Positions 24,904 through 35,646 of a stretch of DNA of 64,000 bases are shown here, piece by piece (the first letter of the stretch is position 1; the number at the start of each line of letters is the position of its first letter). The DNA lies in the NCBI GenBank assembly GCA_963691655.1, contig OY829326.1:36669989-36733988 (forward strand), given 5' to 3'. The translations under genes were made by a program, and so were the position numbers. The DNA is from Toxonevra muliebris. Lineage: Eukaryota > Arthropoda > Insecta > Diptera > Pallopteridae. Under the pieces are notes generated by a model. It had not been told where the DNA came from, did no database searches, and saw only the letters and a program-made list of their open reading frames with translations.

Positions 24904-25935
24904 ATATTATTAAGTTACCATTTTCAATAATAGAATTTTTATTGAACACATTTCTATATTAAATAACTGATGATTAAAATATTTTAACAGATTTTTCACA
25001 GAAAATTATTACAATTTTTTATTAGTTATTCAAAAAGAATTCGGTTTCAATCGCAAGTTTCTTTTTTTCGAAATATACTAACATTCCTTCATGTGGTCAG
25101 CCAACGGTTTTCACCGTCTCTATTATAGCAAGCCACATGTTCTGTTAGAGGTTTCGATTGTGCGTAGGATGTATGTATTAAAACTGCAATTGCAACTGGT
25201 ATTTTTAAAAATTCCGTTTATTAGCACAGAAACAGCAGCAAAAAAATAATACGCAAGAAAACAAAATTCTCAATAAGTTGACCCCCGCTCATTCCCTTGT
25301 GTTTATTTATTTATTATTTTTTTTTGCATTCCATTGCAAAATTGCAATTATTTTGGTGACTTTCTGTTTGGCACAAGTGTTTTGTTTTTTTTTTCTGTTA
25401 TGCTTTTTTTCTCGGTTTTCTTTAAGCTTTGTCTTCCTACTGGTTTTTTGTTGGTATTGCTAACCACCTGGTTGAGCCACCAACTATATGTAGTCATATG
25501 CATTTTTAAGCTTTAGTGGTGCACGTGTGTGTATGACAGTGCAATTATCAATACTTGGTCACAACATTAAGTTGGTCAAATTGACTCGCGACACATTTTT
25601 TTACTTTAATTTGATAAAATTTAAAGAAAAAAAAAATTAAATAAATAAAAACAAGTGAATTTTCTGCTTGTCACAAAGGACCTTAATTTTGTAAGATATT
25701 AATCGTTTGTGATTACGAAATGTGTGGTGGCAATTTAACATTGTTGTTGCTAAATATTATATAAAACGAAAGGTATATTATGAAGAGTTCAAAACAAGTG
25801 AAAACTGGTAAAGCAACTAGTTTGTTTTTTCTGGTTTCTTTAAAATTTTCCAATTTAGCAAAAAAAAAAAAAAAAAAAAAAATGTTTAACTAATTGAAAC
25901 ATCAAACGGCCTTCCAAGTTTCAACCAAAGAAAGC
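24904..25935. other. No recognised gene
   Basis: AT-rich, with a long A run at 25860-25882. Open frames at 25278-25516 are T-rich and hydrophobic by composition only. Confidence 0.5.
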
Positions 25936-26005
25936 ATTATTATTATTGGTTAGGTTGGAACGACACGAAAGTCAGGCACTGCGACTTAAAAGATCTTTCG
26001 TAAAA
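25936..26005 (-). repeat. SINE/LINE 3' tail copy
   Basis: On the minus strand the sequence reads 'agatcttttaagtcgcagtgcctgac' in pieces and ends in an (AAT)4 tail at 25936-25947. The same tail lies at 46270-46320, and a LINE version at 50883-50912. Confidence 0.5.
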
Positions 26006-26159
26006 AGGTCATAAATTAAGACTAAAGAGGATCTGCTATCCTGATGAAGATCAGAAAAATTGTGCCCAATTTATTCTTCCCAATAAATTAAATATATTTT
26101 TTTCTCAAAATGTAGAGAGTTTGAGTTTATTTAGTTGACTCAAATTAGTCTTTTGTCTT

Positions 26160-26563
26160 TGTTAGAAATAAAACAAAAAGATCACGAAGTTTTAATAGCT
26201 CTTGCTTTTATTTGCACCTAAGTGCTTTATGCATGCTAATTCCTATCGTTGTGAAGAATAAGCGATCGAGATAAGCGAATGAGATAAGCGAATGAGCTTT
26301 AAAAATCTAGAAATTCAATATAATTCAATTACAAATTTCAACTCAATTTTCAATATTCACAATACCTTAGTTTCTAATTATTTAATTTCAAAATGGTTAA
26401 TTAAAACCATGTGCGCACTGCAAGAGTAAAAATGAGAAAAGGAAAGAACGAAAGTCGTTCGTAAAAAGGTAGAAAATGAAATACAGAAAATAAGAATGTG
26501 CGCATGGTTGTAAATTTATTTTGTTGCTCGTACTTCTATTCACGGTTGCCTTAATCGGTAACA
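26160..26563 (-). repeat. 3' LTR of the BEL/Pao element
   Basis: 404 bases, ending at 26563 next to the polypurine tract. It contains a perfect 13-base tandem duplication (gagataagcgaat at 26268-26280 and 26281-26293). A minus-strand AATAAA (26207-26212) could act in polyadenylation. The last codons of the gag-pol frame lie inside this LTR. Confidence 0.95.
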
Positions 26564-29500
26564 ATCTCCCCCCGGTAAGCGACCGATCCGTCTGAGCTTG
26601 CCTGATCTTTGCCGATGTCGAGCACTGCTAATTTTACCGCTGGTCTTTCCAGAACGCCTTGCTTAGTTTTGACCTTGGCTCGTCTCACCTGACCGTCTTT
26701 CGCAAGCGTCGTTTCGATGACTATTCCTTTTAACCAAGTGTTTCTTTCTGCATTTTCATCAACTATGAGGACGACATCTCCTGTAGAGATAGGTTTTACC
26801 TTTGTAAACCATTTGCTGCGGCGTGTCAGTGTTGGAAGCATTTCACGGACCCATCGTCGCCAGAATAAGTTAGCAAAATTTTCACTTTGTCGCAGGCACA
26901 TTTTTAAGTCTATATTTTCTGCTTTGCAAAATGGCTTGGCACCACTCGAACTACCCAATAAAAAATGATTCGGAGTTATGGGCTCCTGGTCTTCAGTGTC
27001 GAGCGATACGAATGTCAGCGGTCGTGAATTTATAACCGACTCAACTTCAAGTAATGCTGAACGCAAGCTTTCATCAGTAAAGCGTTTTGATGGTGAAATC
27101 TTATAGAGCACTGATTTTGTAGTTCTAATTAATCGCTCCCACGCTCCCCCCATATGGGGTGCCGCTGGTGGGTTGAACTTCCAGACGATCCCCTTGTGAG
27201 CAAGTTCGCTTTGCATTGTAGAAGAGTTTAAATTGCGTAGTTCTTCCCTCAAGAAATTATCTACGCCTCGAAAATTTGTGCCGTTGTCGCTATAAATTTC
27301 TGCAGGAATGCCGCGCCTGGCGATGAAATTCCGTAAACACATTAAACAAGAATCGGTACTAAGGCTATGCGCAATTTCAATGTGCATGGCTCTAGTCGTT
27401 AAACACGTCAACATGACACCCCATCTCTTCTTGGCTTTACGATTTTCTGTCACTATCATAGGCCCGAAATAATCAATGCCCACAAAAGTAAAAGGCCGAG
27501 CAAATGCCGCAAGTCGAGCTGCTGGTAATGGTGCCATTTGTGGGGCTTGTGGAAAGGCATTAGCAATTTTGCAAATTTGGCAGTTACGTCGTACGGCTTT
27601 AAACAATGACCGCAGTTTTGATATATAAAATAGTTGTCGTACTTCGTTCAGTGCTGTCTCGTGCTGAATATGGTAAAAACGCTGATGATAGTGAGCTACT
27701 ATTAAATAAGTAACCCGATGATGCGGTGGAAGAACAATAAAATCGTACTGAGGTCTGCATGCTGCCAAGTATGTTGCTCTATTTTTAATTCTGAGGAGGT
27801 CGTTGCCATCCATATATACCTGCAGTTTGCGCAATGGACCGTTTTTACAAACTTGTTTCCCAGATTTTAATGCTGCCCAGTCATCAAACTCTTCCATTTG
27901 TACACTTTTGAAAATGCAAATTTTCGCAGCATCAAAATGTTGTGCTGTCAGAAGCAGAGGATTTTGCCGTGCTGCGTTGATACGGTGTCTAAGCTTTTCG
28001 ATATATAATAGCCAGTTTGCCACTGCTCGATATAATCGTATCCAATTTGAAAAGTAGTTAAAGTTTATTTTTTGTTTTCGTACGTTGTGGTACAAAAATC
28101 GAGATCGAATCTCACTAGTGTTAGCTGGGCCTAAATCTGTATTTTGGGGCCATTCGTTCTCGTTTTGTAAAAGAAAATCAGGACCACTTATCCATTGTTG
28201 ACTGACTTCAAGACTTGGCCTAGCTTTTGTGGCAATGTCTGCAACGTTCATCTTTGTTGGTACCCATCGCCACTCTTTGATTTCAGATGTTTCATGGATT
28301 TCAGCAATTCGAAACATGACGTATTGTTGAAACTTTCGTGGATCACCCCGTAGCCACTGTAGCACAGTTTTCGAGTCGCTCCATATATAGCGTTTTTCGA
28401 AGCGTATTTTGTGTGCTTTTTCAATATTGCTCATTAGACGCGTACCGATCACCGCTGCCTGCAGTTCCATACGAGGTATTGAAAGCGGACGTAATGGAGC
28501 GACCTTCGACTTGGCTGCTATCAACCTTATGACAATTTTGTTACCAGCTTCAATACGAAAATATGTTACTGCTGCATACGCATTTTCGCTTGCGTCTACG
28601 AACGTATGCATTTGAACTTTGCAGTTCTCTTCGTTCAAGTGTGGTGAGTAATTTCGCGGCACAGTTATGTTGGTGATCATTGGAATATATGCCGTCCAAT
28701 TTTGCCACTTTGACATTAGTTCTTCTGTAAGAGGCTGATCCCAATCAATACCGCTTCGCCAGATGTCTTGAATGAGAATTTTTAGGTACGATGTTAAGCA
28801 AGCAATCAAACCCAGTGGGTCAAAAATCGACATTAAAATTTGTAATACTTCCCTTTTTGTGGGTATAACTCCTTCGCTGAAAACATTGCGCCTTAGCCGC
28901 ACGAACTTCAAAATATATTTAAATACATCTGCTCGCGGGTCCCAGTACATGCCAAGAATTTTTTCAAAATGTACTGCATCTGCAGCGCAATCGAAAGTTT
29001 TGTTTTCTGGTTCGTCTTCGCTGTGCAAGGCCGCCAACACCTCTGACGAATTGCTTGACCAGTTACGAATATGGAAGCCACCTTGAGCATGAATATCACG
29101 CACAGCTTTGGCCAGGCTAATAGCTTCTTCAACTGTCTGAGTCGAATCAATAAAATCGTCGACATAATGATGATTTGTTATAGCATTCGCTGCCCGAGGA
29201 TTTAGAACGACGTGCTTTGAAGCATTCAGGTCACGCACATAGTGCGCAATACACGGTGAGCAGCAAGCACCAAAACTTAAAACATTCAATTTGTAAACAT
29301 CAATGGACTCGTCGTTGTCATTGCGCCATATAAAGCGCTGAGCATTCGTATCTGCTTCTCTTAATTTAATGCGATGAAACATTTCAGCGATGTCGCCACA
29401 AACTGCAATAGCTCCCATGCGAAAGTTGAACAAAATATTGATGAGTGGTATCAGCATATCAGGACCCTTCATTAAAAAACTGTTAAGCGAATATCCACCA

Positions 29501-31992
29501 GATTTAGCTGCGGCGTCCCATACGAGTCTGATTTTGTTTGGTTTGTGGGGATTACGAACAATAAATATTGGCAGATACCATATTTTTCCGCTGTGCTCAT
29601 TGATTGCGTTTTCTGGCAGCTTCGTCGCATAGTTTTTTGCTACCAAGTTCTCGATTTGTTGTTGTATGTTGCGTTTTAGCGCTGGATCTTTAGCCATTTT
29701 GCGTTGAAGAGAATTCAGCCGATGCAATGCTGTGGGCAAACTATTGGGTAGCTCTATCACATCATTTGACCAAAGTAAGCTTGCAACATAACGATTTCCT
29801 TGCATTTCGCAGCCCTGTAAGATTTCCATCGCCCGTCGATCTTCATTTGACATGATGTTTGATTTTGGTGCCGTTATGCCGATGTTTTCGTTGATTACAA
29901 ACTCTTTCACTAAATCGTGTAATTCGTTATTGCCATTGCAGCAGCATCTATGCAAATTTAGACCTCTGCGATTTCCTACAACACTGCCGCCGCCGAACAC
30001 CGTCCATCCCAATCTTGTTTTCGCTGCTATAGGCTCTTGCCAGCCGCCTTCACGAACTTTTAACGCAACGATGAGGTTGGGGTTGTTTACTCCTATAATT
30101 AACATTGGCTCAACATCATTGTAGCTTGGCAATGGAATATCTCGTAAGTATGGATATCTATTTTTAATTTCATTTGATACCAAAGACTCTGCAGACATAC
30201 GTAAATTTTTCACTGTGTGGATATTTCGCAACGGAAATATTTTCGCACCATTAGTCGCCGCTGATATTTTCAAGTCCAGGCGTTTTGAATCTGTTTCTTG
30301 TCGATTTATGTTCCCAGTCCATTGTATACATAAGGGATCGGAAACACCAACTTCACCTAGTTCGTCAGCGAGACTTTGCTCAATTAGACTTAATGTTGAA
30401 CCGTCATCCATGAATGCGTAAGTGGCTATAGTTTTATTTTTACCATACAGTGTTACCGGCAAAATTCGAAAGTACGAGTGACTGCTAATATTTGAGCGAT
30501 GGTTATTTAAAACGCTGTTTGAGCTGTTGTTTGAAACTGGTTTCGAATTGTGAAGTAGCATGTGATGCCGAATTGTGCAACCATCGACTCCACACAACTT
30601 ATTGCTATAGCAGCGACGTGTATGCATGCCTAGACACTGACGGCATAATTTCTTGCTTTTTACCATGTTCCATCTTCCGTTTGTTGACAGTCCTTGAAAA
30701 TTTACGCATTGATAAACTTTGTGTTCTTCACTGCATATTGGGCACTTGGGTGTATCCTTTGAGGCTTCTTGTTGCTTCGGCACATCTGTTGGTTTATGCG
30801 TATGTAGTTGAGCATCTTTTCTATTTGGCTTGTCGCTAGTATTGAGTATAGCTGGAGTTGTGACTCGGCATGCCGCCTCCGCCAAAGTGGAAAGCCAGTT
30901 GGAGAAATCCTGTAGACTTGGACCCTGAATGTCCATCGAATAAATTGCCCAATTCAGCTTTGACTCTTGCGTGAGCTTGTCAATAAATTCTTGTAGCAGT
31001 ATCGGGCTGTTTAAATAGTTAGTCAACTTGCTGGCATGTATAGTTGCAACAATATTTTTGATTGCGAATGCAAAATCGATGAGTTGGTCTAGTTTGCCTT
31101 TAGGTGCAGGTAAATGACGTGCCTTTTCTATTAGATTTTTCAAAATGTGTTCCGGACGACCAAAGTACATTTTAAGAGTGCACATAACATCAGGCACCAT
31201 GTCTGGCAGCACCAGCAGATTTCGTACAACATCTCTTGCCTTACCACGTAAACTCTTCTGCAGGCGAATTAAATTTTCATGATTGGAGTAGCCTGCCATC
31301 TCAGTGCTTTGCTCGTAGGCACTTATAAATATATGCCACTCTTGCGGATCACCATTAAATGACGGCAAATCTTTTGACATACACTGCCGAGCCGCTAACT
31401 GTCTTGATGTTAAATTGCAACTGTTTATTGTGGTTGTTGTCAAAAGCTGATTTGCAGAATTTTCTGTGCTTTGCAAAAAATGTGGAAGTTCATTCTGTTG
31501 CGCTGCGTTACGCGATACGTTGTGACAAGCGGAATAAGATGTTGTGCACGCCGGTGCATGAACACTTTGATTGGGTCGCACGTCACCGACTATATTGCGC
31601 ATAACTTCTTGTTGGATTGCGGTGGCCGTAGTGCCAATATTACACAAATTGGTTCCACACTCTTGGGTAGCGCCAATATCATGGTAGAAGTTATCGCCAA
31701 CCATTTCATTTTCCTCCTCTTCGCATAATATTTTATATTTTTCTCGCAAGTATTCTTCTTTTAAACGCATTGTCTCTTCAAGCTGTTGCAACCGAAGCTG
31801 TTTAACTTTGTTGATACTAGACTGTTGCTGTGGTGAAGATTGAACATTGCCGCTGCCATCACTAGCTGATTGCTGAATTTGACTTGCAGACGGTGAAAGT
31901 ATAGTGAGGTTATGATCACCACCACCATTTTGTACAACATTGTCCTCTGCATCTGCATTTTGCATGCTTGTGACACCTTCAGGGTGCGCCAT
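26551..31992 (-). CDS. BEL/Pao Gag-Pol polyprotein
   Basis: An uninterrupted 1813-residue polyprotein for retrotransposon assembly, reverse transcription and integration. A Gln-rich N-terminus and a short coiled-coil-like charged stretch (about 61-97) precede the gag-like DUF1759 region (about 200-370). A Cys/His zinc-binding segment follows (CPIC at 417-420 to about 477). The aspartic protease has a DDGST box at 529-533. RT shows D867 (CGDIAEMF) and YVDD at 943-946. RNase H shows D1133, E1176, D1206 and D1252. The integrase has an H-x-H...CQIC zinc site (about 1434-1474) and D1507, D1569 and E1619; a C-terminal chromatin- or DNA-binding-type region ends the protein. All key residues are present. 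The start at 31992 is the first ATG, 40 bases after the LTR, and translation ends within the 3' LTR. The size is usual for the family. Activity is inferred from intactness only. Confidence 0.95.
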   Translation of the reverse strand: MAHPEGVTSMQNADAEDNVVQNGGGDHNLTILSPSASQIQQSASDGSGNVQSSPQQQSSINKVKQLRLQQLEETMRLKEEYLREKYKILCEEEENEMVGDNFYHDIGATQECGTNLCNIGTTATAIQQEVMRNIVGDVRPNQSVHAPACTTSYSACHNVSRNAAQQNELPHFLQSTENSANQLLTTTTINSCNLTSRQLAARQCMSKDLPSFNGDPQEWHIFISAYEQSTEMAGYSNHENLIRLQKSLRGKARDVVRNLLVLPDMVPDVMCTLKMYFGRPEHILKNLIEKARHLPAPKGKLDQLIDFAFAIKNIVATIHASKLTNYLNSPILLQEFIDKLTQESKLNWAIYSMDIQGPSLQDFSNWLSTLAEAACRVTTPAILNTSDKPNRKDAQLHTHKPTDVPKQQEASKDTPKCPICSEEHKVYQCVNFQGLSTNGRWNMVKSKKLCRQCLGMHTRRCYSNKLCGVDGCTIRHHMLLHNSKPVSNNSSNSVLNNHRSNISSHSYFRILPVTLYGKNKTIATYAFMDDGSTLSLIEQSLADELGEVGVSDPLCIQWTGNINRQETDSKRLDLKISAATNGAKIFPLRNIHTVKNLRMSAESLVSNEIKNRYPYLRDIPLPSYNDVEPMLIIGVNNPNLIVALKVREGGWQEPIAAKTRLGWTVFGGGSVVGNRRGLNLHRCCCNGNNELHDLVKEFVINENIGITAPKSNIMSNEDRRAMEILQGCEMQGNRYVASLLWSNDVIELPNSLPTALHRLNSLQRKMAKDPALKRNIQQQIENLVAKNYATKLPENAINEHSGKIWYLPIFIVRNPHKPNKIRLVWDAAAKSGGYSLNSFLMKGPDMLIPLINILFNFRMGAIAVCGDIAEMFHRIKLREADTNAQRFIWRNDNDESIDVYKLNVLSFGACCSPCIAHYVRDLNASKHVVLNPRAANAITNHHYVDDFIDSTQTVEEAISLAKAVRDIHAQGGFHIRNWSSNSSEVLAALHSEDEPENKTFDCAADAVHFEKILGMYWDPRADVFKYILKFVRLRRNVFSEGVIPTKREVLQILMSIFDPLGLIACLTSYLKILIQDIWRSGIDWDQPLTEELMSKWQNWTAYIPMITNITVPRNYSPHLNEENCKVQMHTFVDASENAYAAVTYFRIEAGNKIVIRLIAAKSKVAPLRPLSIPRMELQAAVIGTRLMSNIEKAHKIRFEKRYIWSDSKTVLQWLRGDPRKFQQYVMFRIAEIHETSEIKEWRWVPTKMNVADIATKARPSLEVSQQWISGPDFLLQNENEWPQNTDLGPANTSEIRSRFLYHNVRKQKINFNYFSNWIRLYRAVANWLLYIEKLRHRINAARQNPLLLTAQHFDAAKICIFKSVQMEEFDDWAALKSGKQVCKNGPLRKLQVYMDGNDLLRIKNRATYLAACRPQYDFIVLPPHHRVTYLIVAHYHQRFYHIQHETALNEVRQLFYISKLRSLFKAVRRNCQICKIANAFPQAPQMAPLPAARLAAFARPFTFVGIDYFGPMIVTENRKAKKRWGVMLTCLTTRAMHIEIAHSLSTDSCLMCLRNFIARRGIPAEIYSDNGTNFRGVDNFLREELRNLNSSTMQSELAHKGIVWKFNPPAAPHMGGAWERLIRTTKSVLYKISPSKRFTDESLRSALLEVESVINSRPLTFVSLDTEDQEPITPNHFLLGSSSGAKPFCKAENIDLKMCLRQSENFANLFWRRWVREMLPTLTRRSKWFTKVKPISTGDVVLIVDENAERNTWLKGIVIETTLAKDGQVRRAKVKTKQGVLERPAVKLAVLDIGKDQASSDGSVAYRGEIVTD
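26564..26573 (-). other. Polypurine tract
   Basis: GGGGGGAGAT on the minus strand, immediately upstream of the 3' LTR. It is the expected plus-strand primer site for reverse transcription and also encodes residues near the protein's C-terminus. Confidence 0.8.
31982..31991 (-). other. Candidate primer-binding site over the start codon
   Basis: No TGG lies directly after the 5' LTR, where a tRNA 3' CCA would normally pair. The first TGG is in TGGCGCACCC, beginning with the T of the initiation ATG, 40 bases from the LTR. Whether this is the true primer site is unknown. Confidence 0.25.
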
Positions 31993-32031
31993 TTAGATTT
32001 TTATAGAATACAAGTAAGATTTTTAAAGAAA

Positions 32032-32435
32032 TGTTAGAAATAAAACAAAAAGATCACGAAGTTTTAATAGCTCTTGCTTTTATTTGCACCTAAGTGCTTT
32101 ATGCATGCTAATTCCTATCGTTGTGAAGAATAAGCGATCGAGATAAGCGAATGAGATAAGCGAATGAGCTTTAAAAATCTAGAAATTCAATATAATTCAA
32201 TTACAAATTTCAACTCAATTTTCAATATTCACAATACCTTAGTTTCTAATTATTTAATTTCAAAATGGTTAATTAAAACCATGTGCGCACTGCAAGAGTA
32301 AAAATGAGAAAAGGAAAGAACGAAAGTCGTTCGTAAAAAGGTAGAAAATGAAATACAGAAAATAAGAATGTGCGCATGGTTGTAAATTTATTTTGTTGCT
32401 CGTACTTCTATTCACGGTTGCCTTAATCGGTAACA
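32032..32435 (-). repeat. 5' LTR of the BEL/Pao element
   Basis: 404 bases, matching the LTR at 26160-26563 base for base as far as I can read. It should carry the promoter for minus-strand transcription. Confidence 0.95.
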
Positions 32436-32534
32436 GTCTTTATTGCATTTTTTTTTTTTTGGCGTGATACACCAAATGTCTTAAACTTTTAAAAGAATTA
32501 GAGCCCAGTTTCGAAACTGAATAATAGCTGTTGG

Positions 32535-33540
32535 CAGTGGCGGTACGCCCATATAAGCCCAAAAGCCGGGCTTGCCTAAGAATTGGTAACTGAAAATTTG
32601 TATAATATGTACTTACAAAAATACTACCTTTGTTTTAGCTGAAAGAATAATTTTCTTTTAAAATTTTGTATTTGTATTACCCAGTTTTTCAATAGCTCGT
32701 ATATGTACTAATAAAAAATTAAAAGTGGATTATATAGAATACACACAAGCATTCACGCTATCGCAGTTCATCAAGTTGGCTTTTACGTGAGTTTTAAAAT
32801 TTGAAAATGTATATTTTCATAACATGCTATCTCGCTTATTCTAATTAGAAGTTCAATAGCTTTTTTAGTATGTGCAGTTGCAAAAAAAGTAGCAGCATAC
32901 CAATTTTCTACTACTATGTATGATTTTATATAGAACTTAAAAGCTGGCTTTCAATTTTTGTTTGCCATTTGCTCCACTTTCTGTTACTCCTATATTTTTG
33001 CGCCATTAGATTTTAGCAGAGTTTCGAACCGGTTAAATTTGGGTTCGTGTTCAGATTCAGGTTCAAGCAAAAAATAACAGTGTGTTCCGGTTCAAATAAA
33101 AATGAAGCAAAACAAGGTTTTTCAAATAATAGTTTTACTTATTTACATACATCAATACATTTAGTTACTTTGCAATTTGCATTTTTTCATTCCGTTGACA
33201 TTTTTCTTATATTTCATAATTTGCATTTTTATTAGTACGATTTATATTAAGAAAAATTATCGTTTAGTTTAAAAAATAGTATATCTCTTAGCGATTTTAG
33301 TCCAAAAATGTCCTTTCTACGTTCACCTCCTGAATTTGTATGCTCATTGTGTATTTTTAATGTTAATATTTTAGCACGTCGAAAAACGTTGGTAAAGCCC
33401 AGACAGAGCTTCCACTTTCCTTCTTCAATGCTTCAACCGGGATCTAGAACATTCCATCCTTATTGCCAATTTTAGTTTTTTTGGTTTAGTAAAAAAATTC
33501 ACTGGGCTTGCCTCATCAGTAAATGCTAGGCACGCCACTG
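32535..33540. mobile_element. hAT-like non-autonomous element
   Basis: The ends are CAGTGGCG (32535) and CGCCACTG (33540), the classic hAT terminus. The 8-base flanks gctgttgg (32527-32534) and gctgttaa (33541-33548) agree at six positions, fitting a worn 8-base duplication. The interior (about 1 kb) is AT-rich with no transposase frame. 'gggcttgcct' occurs near both ends in direct orientation. Confidence 0.7.
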
Positions 33541-33990
33541 GCTGTTAACTGCAGTCAATAATACGAAGTAAATAAAGGAACAGATGGACAGTCATGTTTG
33601 GAAACTAAAGGGTTAAATGAACCACGAAATATTAAGAGATTTCTGAGGCTGTTGCGAAGAACGGTAAAACGATAATATTACTTATAGAATTAGTTACTAA
33701 AATGCATTCATTTTAACGATTTATAATGGGAAAAATATCGATGTTTTTTAATCGTTTCCGTAGTAGTTTTTTACACTCTATAAGTGCAAAACATATTAAC
33801 GAAAATATTGTATTTTGTAATAATTATCAAACGAAGTTCGAGGTTAGCCTTCCCATTAACTTTGTTCTCATATAAGGACATTAGTTTAAAAACTCGCCAA
33901 AAATCAACTTTGTGTATTTTAAATCATCACAATTTTAAAAGGAATTGCAAAAAAAATTGCATGTTATGTACCAAACCTTAGTTTGAACTG

Positions 33991-34110
33991 TTATTTGTAA
34001 GTTTCATGTGAAATTTCGGCGATTTCGTTGCGTATGTTGGCCCTAAGTTGTTCAACAGACTCTGGTATATTGGCATTAACTTGACTTATGAAGTATCCCT
34101 ACAAGGAAAA
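33991..34110 (-). pseudogene. Tc1/mariner-like DDE transposase C-terminal remnant
   Basis: The minus-strand frame reads FSL, a stop, then GYFISQVNANIPESVEQL and IRNEIAEI before a TAA (33991-33993). This matches the C-terminal block FFLWGYxKSxVYxNxPxTxxxLKxxIRxEIAxI of IS630/Tc1/mariner-type transposases. The stop falls where the conserved Trp should be (TGG to TAG), so the copy is dead. Upstream sequence no longer aligns by eye, and no terminal repeats are recognisable. Confidence 0.55.
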
Positions 34111-34636
34111 TTCAGGAACGTTGTCTTCGGTGTTAGCACTTTTTTCAAACGATATTTTGGTCTGTGCGAACGTTGTGTTAACGTAACAGACGACTCATTT
34201 TGAAAATAAAATTGAAAAATTTGTGCTAGACTGGAGTTTAATACATGAGCTTTTAGATGACGATTTGACAGCTGCTGTCATTGTTGTTCCAGTTTTACAT
34301 CGGGTACCACAAAAAAAATCGCCCTGAATAATAGCTTTATTTTTTTTTTTGGCACATAACTTATTAACTATGCTGTTTTATTACTGCCAAAATGCTATCC
34401 TCTACTTCTCTATTCTTGTTAGGAAGAAAATTATTTATTTTTTGCAACGTACTAGCAGAAGTTAATCGTTTTGACAACAGGCTTTACGACAGTTCTAAAC
34501 TTGTAAAATATTTTTCGGAAGTTATACTTCTCTTTGGCCGTTCATATGGCTTACAGAGCTGTTCCACTCCATGCTTTGCCAAGATTTAAATCTTAGTGCT
34601 GCCTTCCTTAGATACATACAGTATCTCACAGTAAAA

Positions 34637-35190
34637 TATCCGCTATCGCAAGTCCACCAAATGTTCATACCATATTTGTGTAGCCGTCTTCATTTATCAA
34701 GTGCCAAAGATTTCCAATTGAAGTAAATTTAAGATGCGATCTACGAACCGATATCATGGTCCTATCATCAAATGCCAAATAACGCGATAAATCGGTTAAT
34801 CTATATCTTGACATTCAAGCACGCAACATCAAATTGCCGTATAAAGTATCATAAAACTCTCCATAATCGACAATGCCATGCTTTCTTACATCTGCATCTA
34901 TCAACAAATTCAAACACATCGTTTCCTCCTATTATTCCGTTCTTGATTTGTTGTATAGTACCTATTACAATATACAAATGTATATAGTGAATCACTGTCA
35001 CTACGTGGGACTTTACTCGGTTTTTTGTTTATTTAATGACAAACATATCAAAAAATCCATTTTTATGAAGATAACTGGTAAATGAACGAATACATTAAGC
35101 CCTACTCGTGAAAAAATAAAAAATCTGAAAAATATAACGATTTTAATTTCAATAGTGACTCAAAGTCACTGCGTGGGATGAATAGGGTTA
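34637..35190 (-). pseudogene. piggyBac-type transposase remnant with terminal TTAA
   Basis: On the minus strand (about 34637-34870) the translation reads LRA, a stop, MSRYRLTDLSRYLAFDDR and then HLKFTSIGNLWHLI. This matches the piggyBac transposase block (MSRxRFxxIxRYLRFDDxxxR...DKFxPIRxLWxxF) that opens the DDE domain. The DDE core downstream is unrecognisable. At the 5' side of this strand the sequence ends in CCCTATTCATCCCACG next to TTAA (35187-35190), as a piggyBac terminus should. 'agtcactgcgtggga' and 'tgtcactacgtggga' (34998-35010, 35165-35178) are subterminal repeats. The other end was not found. Confidence 0.65.
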
Positions 35191-35311
35191 ATAAAAAAAA
35201 ACGTTGACGATTCGGGGAGAGATAGAATCTTGTGGGGGGGGGAGATGCTATAACTTTTATCTCTCTTAAAAAGAGAAAAATATGCTCCGAAATTAATATC
35301 TTAGTAATAAA

Positions 35312-35623
35312 TGACAGGCTGAGAGGAAAAGCGGTCTAAAATTTATATAAGAGCAAAAGTGAAATAATTTAGAGTGTCAGTGCAAGAATGGCATAAGTAA
35401 TATGGTTTAGAGTGAAAATGAAAGGCCTTAAAAGTAAGAGCAAAAATGGTATAACAATTCTTTCAGAGCAAGAACAGCATAGTTTTTTATTCCGTTTTCG
35501 CTCTGAACATATTTCGTTTCACTTTTGCTCTGAGCATATTTCGTTTTGCTTTTGCTCTTAAGTAAAATTATTCCACTTTTTTCTGAACGTAGAAGTTATA
35601 CCACTTTTCCTCTCAGCCTCTCA
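35312..35623. mobile_element. 312-bp MITE, copy 2
   Basis: The same orientation, the same length and near-identical sequence as 12743-13054. The left terminal repeat again differs at one position from the right. Confidence 0.85.
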
Positions 35624-35646
35624 AATACTGCAAATCAGATAGTTTA

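Larger units (their letters stand above)
26160..32435 (-). mobile_element. Intact BEL/Pao LTR retrotransposon
   Basis: A 6276-base element on the minus strand. It has LTRs of 404 bases at both ends (TGTT...AACA), a GTCTT target duplication (26155-26159 and 32436-32440), a polypurine tract next to the 3' LTR, and a single open gag-pol frame. The two LTRs read identical by eye, which implies a very recent insertion. The domain order (gag, zinc knuckles, aspartic protease, RT, RNase H, integrase) with a DUF1759/DUF1758-type N-terminal half is that of BEL/Pao. I see no envelope-like frame. It is the only element in the window with no visible damage. Confidence 0.95.

Noticed and set aside
28338..31728. 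Several plus-strand open frames
   Set aside because: All lie opposite the intact BEL/Pao gag-pol frame and are shadows of it.
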